Assembly (NCBI GenBank): GCA_041746415.1
Contig: JBGTHB010000135.1
Location: 1-20,836, forward strand
DNA from: JBGTHB01 sp041746415
GTDB taxonomy: Bacteria; Pseudomonadota; Gammaproteobacteria; Coxiellales; Coxiellaceae
DNA: 20,836 nucleotides
Reading direction: 5' to 3'
Shown here piece by piece: positions 6,836 to 13,085 of this stretch. The notes below the pieces were generated by a model. It was not told where the DNA came from, did not search any database, and worked only from the letters and a program-made list of their open reading frames with translations. Both the position numbers and the translations under genes were made by a program. Positions within the stretch are counted from its first letter, which is position 1. The number at the start of each line of letters is the position of its first letter.

Positions 6836-7652
6836 AAACTTCCTTTTGTTTAACGACAGCATCAATTGCCATCAACGACTCGAGTAATCTTGCCATTTTT
6901 TGCAATGGCCATGAATTGGGACCATCGCTTAATGCTTTATCTGGATCAGGATGCGTTTCCATAAAAATGCCATCAATGCCCACGGCCATTGCAGCTCTTG
7001 CTAACACCGGCACAAATTCACGCTGTCCACCTGAACTCGCACCTTGTCCACCCGGCAACTGCACTGAGTGCGTAGCATCAAATACCACTGGGCAACCAGT
7101 TTGGCGCAGTATCGCTAACGAACGCATGTCTGACACCAAGTTGTTATAACCAAATGACACGCCACGTTCACACACCATAATATTTTTATTGCCCGTGCTT
7201 TTTGCTTTTGCCACTACGTGTTGCATATCCCACGGCGCTAAAAACTGACCTTTTTTAATATTAACTGGCTTGCCTGTGTTCACCACATTTAAAATAAAAT
7301 TAGTTTGACGACATAAAAAAGCGGGCGTTTGCAACACATCAACCACACTCGCGACTTCATTTAATGGTGTGTCTTCGTGCACATCGGTTAATACCGGCAC
7401 CCCAATTTGTTGCTTCACTTTTTCTAAAATCGCCAAGCCTTTTTCAATACCCGGACCACGAAAACTTTGTGTTGAAGAACGATTGGCTTTATCAAATGAC
7501 GATTTAAAAATAAACGGAATGCCGAGTTTTTGTGTCATGGCTTTAAGCTGCCCTGCGACATCTAACACCAACTGCTCACTCTCAATCACACATGGACCAG
7601 CGATCAGAAAAAAGGGCCGATTCTCCCCTACTGAAAAATGACATAACTGCAT
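6822..7652 (-). CDS. kdsA: 3-deoxy-D-manno-octulosonate 8-phosphate (KDO8P) synthase
   Basis: Condenses phosphoenolpyruvate with arabinose 5-phosphate to give KDO8P for the LPS inner core. Motifs: FFLIAGPCVIES, IPFIFKSSFDKANRSS, FRGPGIEKGL, VLTDVHE, PAFLCRQT, NIKKGQF, VFDATHSVQLPGG and METHPDPDKALSDGP. The frame is open 36 codons further upstream, but family alignment and a well-placed promoter at about 7690 favour the ATG at 7652, giving 276 residues. No good Shine-Dalgarno sequence precedes it; a G-run lies about 12 bases away. It sits between pyrG and eno as in Pseudomonas, and is the likely first gene of the kdsA-eno-ftsB-surE-nlpD-rpoS run. Confidence 0.94.
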   Translation of the reverse strand: MQLCHFSVGENRPFFLIAGPCVIESEQLVLDVAGQLKAMTQKLGIPFIFKSSFDKANRSSTQSFRGPGIEKGLAILEKVKQQIGVPVLTDVHEDTPLNEVASVVDVLQTPAFLCRQTNFILNVVNTGKPVNIKKGQFLAPWDMQHVVAKAKSTGNKNIMVCERGVSFGYNNLVSDMRSLAILRQTGCPVVFDATHSVQLPGGQGASSGGQREFVPVLARAAMAVGIDGIFMETHPDPDKALSDGPNSWPLQKMARLLESLMAIDAVVKQKEVYENC

Positions 7653-7688
7653 AATAAAAGGTATCCCCCGGTACTCAAACTGGAGTCC

Positions 7689-7694
7689 ATTATA
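7689..7694 (-). promoter_or_regulatory. -10 element of a promoter upstream of kdsA
   Basis: On the minus strand a perfect TATAAT (GGTATAATGG) lies 37 bases before the kdsA ATG, giving a leader of about 30 bases. The -35 region at 16-18 bp (around CTCGCA) is weak. Together with the 289-base gap after pyrG, it suggests that the downstream genes can be transcribed independently of pyrG. Confidence 0.5.
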
Positions 7695-7907
7695 CCGATT
7701 CCGCTTGAAGTTGCGAGACACAGCCTGCTTGTCTAAGGATTTTTTTATGAAGAAAATCAAACCCTAGCCGAGCAGTTCGTTTATTAACGTCAACAAAAGC
7801 TTGAGAGCAAGTAAGGTGAACCAGAAAAAAATTTACGGATGTAATTTGTAATTTGAGGAGCTATTGCAAGCTGCGAGTAATTGCTGGTGATGATTGCTAA
7901 CATAATA

Positions 7908-7937
7908 AATACGGCCACAATTGCCAGAATACGGCCA
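7908..7937. repeat. Two 10-base direct repeats at 20-bp period
   Basis: AATACGGCCA occurs exactly at 7908-7917 and 7928-7937, so the copies lie on the same helical face two turns apart. The second ends five bases from the pyrG stop codon. Confidence 0.55.
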
Positions 7938-7941
7938 TATA

Positions 7942-9576
7942 CTATGAAGTCACTCCAAGCTTTGCTTTACACGCAGCCGCCACAAAACCACTAAACAAAG
8001 GGTGCCCCTTGCGTGGCGAAGAAGTAAATTCCGGATGAAACTGACACGCCACAAACCAGGGATGATTTGGCAACTCAATCATTTCCACCAACTTACCATC
8101 AATGGAACGACCAGCAATCTGCAATCCCTTGGCTTCCAGTGCTTCAATATAAGCGGGATTCACTTCATAGCGATGACGATGGCGCTCAACGATAACGTCT
8201 TCACCATACATTTCGCGCGCTTTGGTTTTTGCGTTTAAACGACAAGGCTGGCCACCCAAACGCATTGTGCCACCCATATCATCACTGCTTGAACGTGTTT
8301 GTAATTTACCTGTTTCATCCAACCATTCCGTCACTAATGCCACCACCGGATAGGTGGTGTTGCGATCAAACTCCGTGGAATTGGCTTTTTTCATGTGCGC
8401 AATATGACGAGCAAATTCAATAATCGCAATCTGCATACCTAAACAGATTCCCAAATAAGGAATATTATTTTCGCGCGCATATTGTGCCGCTAAAATTTTT
8501 CCTTCAATCCCGCGCTCACCAAAACCACCTGGCACCAAAATGGCGTTCACGTCTTTCAATAACACCACACCTTGCTTTTCAAGGTTTTCAGAATCCAGAT
8601 ATTTAATATTTACTTTGGTATGCTGCTGGATGCCGGCATGCGTTAACGCTTCGTTTAACGATTTATACGCATCCTCTAATTCCACGTATTTACCCACCAT
8701 AGCAATGGTTACTTCGTGTTGCGGATTGAGTTGTGCGTCTACCACTGCTTGCCAATCTGACAAATCACTTGGTTTGCAATTTAAATTTAATTTTTCACAA
8801 ACCAATTCACCGACGCCTTGATCTTTCAAAATAAGTGGCACTTGATAAATACTTTTTGCATCTGACAATGACAGCACATTATTTTTAGGCACATTGGTGA
8901 ATAAGGCTATTTTTTCACGCGCACTTTCTGGTAAAGGCAATCTTGAACGGCACACTAAGATGTCTGGCTGAATACCAATTGAACGCAATTCTTTTACCGA
9001 ATGTTGCGTCGGTTTGGTTTTAATTTCGTTAGAGGCTTCAATGTAAGGCACCAACGTTAAGTGAATAAACAGTGTATTTTCAGCGCCGAATTGAATGCGC
9101 ATTTGGCGGATGGCTTCTAAAAAAGGTTGTGATTCGATATCACCTACTGTGCCACCGATTTCCACCAGCGCCACATCCGCATCGTTTGCCCCTTCAATAA
9201 TTTTACGTTTAATTTCATCCGTAATGTGTGGAATCACCTGCACCGTCGCTCCCAAATAATCGCCGCGACGTTCTTTGCGAATCACATCTTCATACACCCG
9301 CCCCGTAGTGAAATTGTTGCGCCGTGTTGTCGCAATGTGCACGAAGCGCTCGTAGTGCCCCAAATCCAAATCCGTTTCAGCACCATCTTCGGTGACAAAC
9401 ACTTCGCCATGTTGAAATGGACTCATGGTGCCTGGATCAACATTGATGTAAGGATCGGATTTAATAAGTGTCACATTTAAGCCGCGTGATTCTAAAACAG
9501 TACCAAGAGAGGCTGAAGTGATGCCTTTACCTAATGATGAAACGACACCACCGGTGATGAAAATGTATTTAGTCAT
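7942..9576 (-). CDS. pyrG: CTP synthase
   Basis: Converts UTP to CTP using glutamine and ATP. The N-terminal synthase domain begins MTKYIFITGGVVSSLGKGI and contains KSDPYINVDPGTMSPFQHGE and EIGGTVGDIESQ. The C-terminal class I glutamine amidotransferase (from about residue 290) has GGFGERG, the nucleophile Cys in YLGICLGMQ and the His-Glu pair in CQFHPEF. At 544 residues it is full length. The ATG at 9576 is sequence-supported. Its ribosome-binding region lies inside the right arm of a perfect 10-bp hairpin that ends two bases before the ATG, so translation may depend on opening that stem. Confidence 0.97.
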   Translation of the reverse strand: MTKYIFITGGVVSSLGKGITSASLGTVLESRGLNVTLIKSDPYINVDPGTMSPFQHGEVFVTEDGAETDLDLGHYERFVHIATTRRNNFTTGRVYEDVIRKERRGDYLGATVQVIPHITDEIKRKIIEGANDADVALVEIGGTVGDIESQPFLEAIRQMRIQFGAENTLFIHLTLVPYIEASNEIKTKPTQHSVKELRSIGIQPDILVCRSRLPLPESAREKIALFTNVPKNNVLSLSDAKSIYQVPLILKDQGVGELVCEKLNLNCKPSDLSDWQAVVDAQLNPQHEVTIAMVGKYVELEDAYKSLNEALTHAGIQQHTKVNIKYLDSENLEKQGVVLLKDVNAILVPGGFGERGIEGKILAAQYARENNIPYLGICLGMQIAIIEFARHIAHMKKANSTEFDRNTTYPVVALVTEWLDETGKLQTRSSSDDMGGTMRLGGQPCRLNAKTKAREMYGEDVIVERHRHRYEVNPAYIEALEAKGLQIAGRSIDGKLVEMIELPNHPWFVACQFHPEFTSSPRKGHPLFSGFVAAACKAKLGVTS

Positions 9577-9578
9577 TG

Positions 9579-9609
9579 GAATTCCCGTTATGAGCTGCCA
9601 CGGGAATTC
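9579..9609 (-). promoter_or_regulatory. Perfect 10-bp leader hairpin sequestering the pyrG ribosome binding region
   Basis: On the minus strand GAATTCCCGT (9609... read to 9600) and ACGGGAATTC (9588 to 9579) form an uninterrupted 10-bp stem with an 11-base loop. It ends two bases before the pyrG ATG and contains the only purine-rich candidate Shine-Dalgarno (ACGGGAA). A weak extended -10 (TGCTAGACT, with TAGACT at 9615-9610) lies just before it, which would start the transcript at or near the hairpin. Confidence 0.6.
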
Positions 9610-9616
9610 AGTCTAG

Positions 9617-9639
9617 CAAAGTTGTGGGCCGAAGCCCAC
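9617..9639 (-). terminator. UUCG-loop hairpin after the choloylglycine hydrolase-family gene
   Basis: Minus strand: GTGGGC, loop TTCG, GCCCAC (9639-9624), four bases beyond the stop codon, then AACTTTGC. A GC-rich 6-bp stem closed by a UUCG tetraloop is a typical terminator stem. The U-run is only three, so termination is probably leaky or the element is a stability clamp. Confidence 0.5.
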
Positions 9640-9642
9640 CTA

Positions 9643-10758
9643 TTAATTTACTGATTTCGGTTCTGCTTTTGCGCGCATAAACTGTGAGGTCACATCAACG
9701 ATATGCGGTTGATCATTGGCCAGCGTGATGCTTAATGCTGGCGAACCAGGGGCAAAGTTCAATTTGCTCATATCAATTTTTTGCAATGCCAAGTTGTGAT
9801 AACTTCTGAAATACAACACCTTATGCGTAAGATCCTTGATCACGGCCCACTGGGTCTTATCCATATCTGCCGCGGTGTTAGTCGCTTGCGGGCCACGTAT
9901 CACACCATAAGGAATGTCGACCCCATTTAAAATGTGCTGCGCCAGATTGACTGTTTGGGCGGCGGTATCTTGCTGCATCGCCCAACTCACTAAAAACGCT
10001 ATTTTAACGAAACGCGATGGTGGGGTGAAATCGCCCGGCAAACCCACGGCACCAGAACCTTGACCCGTTCCATTATAAGTAATGCCATCTTTGACAATTG
10101 GATTGGGCGCAAAAGGTGACAAATTAATATAGTTGCTCAGATTATCCACTTGCCATGGAAAGCCTGGTGAATTGGTTAAAATGCCGCTTGCATCGTTATA
10201 CACATGCAACCCGCCCGCTGTCATTTCAATCACTACACTGTGGCCTTGTGCGTCTGTCGCCACATAATGCACTGGAAATACCACTGGGCTACCTTGGTAA
10301 GTCAGCGCTTGCGCGTAAACATTTAATGCGGGCAGTGCCGCTTTAATTTGCGCAACACTATCAAAATTACTCAACACATAATCGCTCATTTGGTAATAAG
10401 GCATGGCTTTAGCTGCTTCACTTGCTTTGTAGTCAGCGTATTTTGCATAGCCTGGGAAATACAACAAATCAATGGATAAGCCTTTTTCATTGATCCCACT
10501 GACCGCCATCAAATGAAAGCCATTTATTGCCAGGTAACCATATTTAGCTTTCCACGTTAAACCTGGCTTGCCATCGGGGGTGGTGCTGGAAAACGCCGTA
10601 TCGCGATTAACGGTATAGATTTGACTTTGCATGTCCGGCCCAAATTCCATACTGCGGCCCACAATCACGCTACCGTCTTTGGCGATTAAACGAAAATGGG
10701 TGCAAGCTAAACTGATTGAAGTACACAAGGCGAGTAATATAATAAGTATTTTTTGCAT
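9643..10758 (-). CDS. Secreted choloylglycine hydrolase-family (linear amide C-N) hydrolase
   Basis: An Ntn-hydrolase of the bile-salt-hydrolase/penicillin V acylase family; the substrate is unknown. I start at the ATG at 10758, which has GGAG six bases upstream; two earlier ATGs are fused to or upstream of that site. The 371-residue product opens with a signal peptide (MQKILIILLALCTSISLA) and Cys19 follows directly. This Cys is the expected N-terminal nucleophile, so signal peptidase cleavage would expose the active enzyme. Family residues follow: GRSMEF (Arg, with Glu where classical bile salt hydrolases have Asp), GINEKGLSID (Asn), TNSPGFPWQVDNLSNY (Asn) and PPSRFVKIAF (Arg). The -3 to -1 residues SLA do not form a lipobox, so it is likely periplasmic or exported. 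It is divergent from a PspC gene and followed by a hairpin before pyrG. Confidence 0.86.
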   Translation of the reverse strand: MQKILIILLALCTSISLACTHFRLIAKDGSVIVGRSMEFGPDMQSQIYTVNRDTAFSSTTPDGKPGLTWKAKYGYLAINGFHLMAVSGINEKGLSIDLLYFPGYAKYADYKASEAAKAMPYYQMSDYVLSNFDSVAQIKAALPALNVYAQALTYQGSPVVFPVHYVATDAQGHSVVIEMTAGGLHVYNDASGILTNSPGFPWQVDNLSNYINLSPFAPNPIVKDGITYNGTGQGSGAVGLPGDFTPPSRFVKIAFLVSWAMQQDTAAQTVNLAQHILNGVDIPYGVIRGPQATNTAADMDKTQWAVIKDLTHKVLYFRSYHNLALQKIDMSKLNFAPGSPALSITLANDQPHIVDVTSQFMRAKAEPKSVN

Positions 10759-10767
10759 GATCATCTC

Positions 10768-10797
10768 CATATGATGCAAAATCTACTATATCATATG
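10768..10797. promoter_or_regulatory. Inverted repeat in the divergent hydrolase/pspC promoter region
   Basis: CATATGAT (10768-10775) and ATCATATG (10790-10797) are perfect 8-bp inverted repeats with centres 22 bp apart, each containing a palindromic CATATG. Between them lies ACTATA, readable as a -10-like TATAGT on the minus strand and TACTAT on the plus strand. The placement suits an operator controlling both genes. Confidence 0.45.
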
Positions 10798-10823
10798 TAA
10801 TCAAATTAACAGGAGCAGCTAAA

Positions 10824-11030
10824 ATGGAACAACCCAAAAAATTGTATCGCTCAACCCACAATCGCTTAATTGCTGGCGTATGCGGTGGCCTTGGTGATTT
10901 TTTTGATATTGATCCCACTTGGATACGTATTATCTTTGTTTTACTGTTATTGCTCGCCGGCTCAACATTGCTTATTTATTTAATTATGTGGCTAATTGTA
11001 CCAGAAGCACCTACCGCCCCCATTGCATAA
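10824..11030 (+). CDS. Stand-alone PspC-domain membrane protein
   Basis: A 68-residue protein consisting of a PspC domain: LYRSTHNRLIAGVCGGLGDFFDIDPTWIRIIFVLLLLL, then a second hydrophobic stretch ending in MWLIVPEA. In enterobacteria PspC is part of the phage-shock envelope-stress system. This short form lacks the C-terminal regulatory part, and no pspA, pspB or pspF is nearby, so its link to that system is unproven. AGGAG lies eight bases before the ATG. It is transcribed divergently from the secreted hydrolase, possibly under a shared operator. Confidence 0.87.
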   Translation: MEQPKKLYRSTHNRLIAGVCGGLGDFFDIDPTWIRIIFVLLLLLAGSTLLIYLIMWLIVPEAPTAPIA

Positions 11031-11045
11031 CGCTGCCTTGCAGCG
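11031..11045 (+). terminator. Short GC hairpin after the PspC gene
   Basis: CGCTGC, loop CTT, GCAGCG directly follows the TAA. This is a perfect 6-bp GC-rich stem, but CTCGCC rather than a T-run follows. It could be a weak pause or 3'-end stem. Confidence 0.3.
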
Positions 11046-11100
11046 CTCGCCTTCAAATGTCACAATGCTGTCCACTTAATTAGTAGACTTGGAAAAAATC

Positions 11101-12531
11101 ATGCCGCATCCATTAGCCCAAACTCATCAACAGTTTTTCAGCGAAATAAATGCCAAATGGGATAATGATATTATTCCGAAGTTGTGTGAATATATTAAAA
11201 TCCCCAATAAATCACCTATGTTTGACAGCCAATGGCAGCAACACGGTTATATGCAACAAGCCATGGATTTAATTGTGGCGTGGTGCAAACAACAACCGAT
11301 TAAAAATCTTAAACTTGAAGTGGTGCAATTGGAAAATCGCACGCCTTTATTGTTTATTGAAATTCCTGGGCAGACAGAAGAAACCGTGTTGCTGTATGGA
11401 CACATGGACAAACAACCTGAAATGGTTGGTTGGGATGAAGACAAAGGACCTTGGCTACCTGTTTTAAAAGGCGATAAATTATATGGTCGCGGCGGAGCCG
11501 ATGATGGTTATGCGGTATTCGCTTCACTGACCGCGATAGCTCAATTACAAAAACACCACATTGCGCATGCGCGTTGTGTGATTATTATTGAAGGCTGCGA
11601 AGAAAGTGGCAGTTACGATTTGCCTTTTTATTTAGAACATTTAGCCACACGTATTGGCGAACCAAGCTTAGTAGTTTGCCTTGACACTGGCTGCGGTAAT
11701 TACGAACAATTGTGGAGCTGCTCTTCTTTGCGCGGTTTAGTCGGCGGCACACTCACCATTGAAGTGCTAAAAGAAGGCATTCACTCTGGTTTAGGTAGCG
11801 GCATTGTGCCCTCCACCGAAATGGTTTTGCGCCAATTATTGGACCGCATCGAAGACGCTAATACGGGTGAAATTATTCATGACGCATTTAAAGTAACTAT
11901 TCCACCACATCGTTTAGCAGAAGCAAAACACACTGCAAAACAATTAGGTGATTTAATTTATGCCGAATACCCTTTTGCTGGCAAAACACAACCGGTTACG
12001 ATGGATACTACAGAATTATTATTAAATCGCACTTGGCGCGCGCAATTATCTATAACAGGGATAGAAGGTGCGCCATCAATTGAAAACGCAGGTAACGTAA
12101 CACTGCCTAAACTTACGGTAAAATTATCCATGCGCATTCCACCATCATTAAGTGGTAAAGCCGCTAAAGAAAAACTCAAAGAAATTTTAGAAACCAATCC
12201 ACCATTTAATGCCAACGTGCATTTTGCAGCAGATCAATCCGCTAAAGGCTGGGACGCTCCCAAACTCAGTGAGTGGTTAATGCAAGCCAATGAACGCGCA
12301 TCACAATGGTTTTATGGTAAACCCGCCGCTTACATTGGTGAAGGTGGCACCATTCCTTTTATGAGCAAGCTACATAAAATGTTTCCGCAAGCGCAATTTT
12401 TAAATTGCGGTGTGTTAGGACCAAAATCAAACGCGCACGGACCAAATGAATTTTTACATATTCCTATGGCAAAACGCTTAACGGCTTGTGTGGCGAGTGT
12501 GATTGCGGAGCATTATCAACATTTTATTTAA
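11101..12531 (+). CDS. M20-family metallopeptidase (dipeptidase-like)
   Basis: A di-zinc aminoacylase/carboxypeptidase-type enzyme that cleaves short peptides or N-acyl amino acids in the cytoplasm; no signal peptide is present. I start at the ATG at 11101 (476 residues), with GGAAAAA just upstream; an in-frame TTG at 11089 is less likely. The catalytic set is visible: LLYGHMDKQPE (zinc His and catalytic Asp, about residues 101-103), GRGGADDGYAV (bridging Asp, about 134), EGCEESGS (catalytic Glu and zinc Glu, about 167-168), CLDTG (zinc Asp, about 195) and NAHGPNE (last zinc His) near the C-terminus. A dimerisation insert sits between about 205 and 370 (LRGLVGGTLTIEV, GIHSGLGSGIVPS). The stop interlocks with that of the convergent gene. 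The exact substrate is not deducible. Confidence 0.9.
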   Translation: MPHPLAQTHQQFFSEINAKWDNDIIPKLCEYIKIPNKSPMFDSQWQQHGYMQQAMDLIVAWCKQQPIKNLKLEVVQLENRTPLLFIEIPGQTEETVLLYGHMDKQPEMVGWDEDKGPWLPVLKGDKLYGRGGADDGYAVFASLTAIAQLQKHHIAHARCVIIIEGCEESGSYDLPFYLEHLATRIGEPSLVVCLDTGCGNYEQLWSCSSLRGLVGGTLTIEVLKEGIHSGLGSGIVPSTEMVLRQLLDRIEDANTGEIIHDAFKVTIPPHRLAEAKHTAKQLGDLIYAEYPFAGKTQPVTMDTTELLLNRTWRAQLSITGIEGAPSIENAGNVTLPKLTVKLSMRIPPSLSGKAAKEKLKEILETNPPFNANVHFAADQSAKGWDAPKLSEWLMQANERASQWFYGKPAAYIGEGGTIPFMSKLHKMFPQAQFLNCGVLGPKSNAHGPNEFLHIPMAKRLTACVASVIAEHYQHFI

Positions 12532-13037
12532 TGCAAAGAATGACGCACCATCATCTGCTGATAATACGCTAAACGTTCCGCTAATAAGTGCCCATCGTAT
12601 CTGAGCGGCAACGTCACTAATTTTTTTTCATCTAACGCTAATTCTTGACGCAAACAGTTTTTTTGCGCCTCAGATTGAGTGAAAATAAAACTGGCGCGTT
12701 CAATCACAATGTTTTGTTTATCGTACTCTTGTGCTATTAATTCAAAATGATCAACGCTGTCCGACAGGTTCACGATATACGAATAACCCAGTTGCGTTAA
12801 TGCAAATGCAATTATGCTGGCATCGTGACATTCAATAACATCGGGTTGCAACACATCCAGTGACTGCTTTAGGCGTGTACTTAAATCCACAAACGCATAT
12901 TCATCAGGGTGAATAAAAAAATCTGGCGCTAAGAATAAATTAACTTCATGACCAACCTCGGCCAAACCCTGCGCTAATCCTTCCATTTCAGGCGCTTCAC
13001 CTTTGTTGTCTGCAACTGCGGTTAATAATACTCGCAT
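12528..13037 (-). CDS. Half-length GT4/GT-B glycosyltransferase-like protein (acceptor-side domain only)
   Basis: A 169-residue protein resembling the N-terminal Rossmann-like domain of GT-B glycosyltransferases: MRVLLTAVADNKGEAPEMEGLAQGLAEVGHEVNLFLAP, then LDVLQPDVIECHDASIIAFALTQLGYSYIVNLSD and ERASFIFTQSEAQKNCLRQELALDEKKLVTLPLRYDG. In full enzymes this point is followed by a second ~180-residue domain that binds the nucleotide sugar. Here the protein ends within about 25 residues, so it is unlikely to transfer sugar alone. It may be a relic, a subunit of a two-part enzyme, or a domain with another role. AAGGA sits seven bases before the ATG. The stop interlocks with that of the M20 gene. 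The family call is by pattern only. Confidence 0.6.
   Translation of the reverse strand: MRVLLTAVADNKGEAPEMEGLAQGLAEVGHEVNLFLAPDFFIHPDEYAFVDLSTRLKQSLDVLQPDVIECHDASIIAFALTQLGYSYIVNLSDSVDHFELIAQEYDKQNIVIERASFIFTQSEAQKNCLRQELALDEKKLVTLPLRYDGHLLAERLAYYQQMMVRHSLH
12573..12628 (+). terminator. Candidate terminator for the M20 gene, inside the convergent gene
   Basis: ACGTTCCGCT (12573-12582) pairs with AGCGGCAACGT (12604-12614) apart from one bulged C, then CACTAA and eight T residues (12621-12628). The six-base gap between stem and T-run is longer than usual, so this is tentative. Confidence 0.35.
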
Positions 13038-13047
13038 ACTGTAATCC

Positions 13048-13078
13048 TTGCGTTTAATTCAATTCCTCTTTTACTATA
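13048..13078 (+). promoter_or_regulatory. Promoter placing the nadB start at or next to its ATG
   Basis: TTGCGT (13048-13053), an 18-bp spacer and TACTAT (13072-13077) would initiate at about 13083-13086, the nadB start codon. The same ACTATA reads as TATAGT (a good -10) on the minus strand for the divergent half-glycosyltransferase gene, so the two promoters would overlap. Confidence 0.4.
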
Positions 13079-13085
13079 GCGCATC

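Larger units (their letters stand above)
7653..7941. other. 289-base gap between kdsA and pyrG
   Basis: No open reading frame of note occurs on either strand; the longest plus-strand start (ATG at about 7747) has only six codons. The gap holds the kdsA promoter and, next to the pyrG stop, a 10-base direct repeat described separately. No clear intrinsic terminator for pyrG is visible. Confidence 0.5.

Noticed and set aside
7653..7760. In-frame 36-codon upstream extension of kdsA
   Set aside because: It lacks similarity to the family, has no ribosome binding site, and the best promoter lies inside it.
7863..7924. Four copies of ATTGC in the kdsA-pyrG gap
   Set aside because: Spacing is irregular (17, 13 and 27 bases) and the motif is too short to separate from chance.
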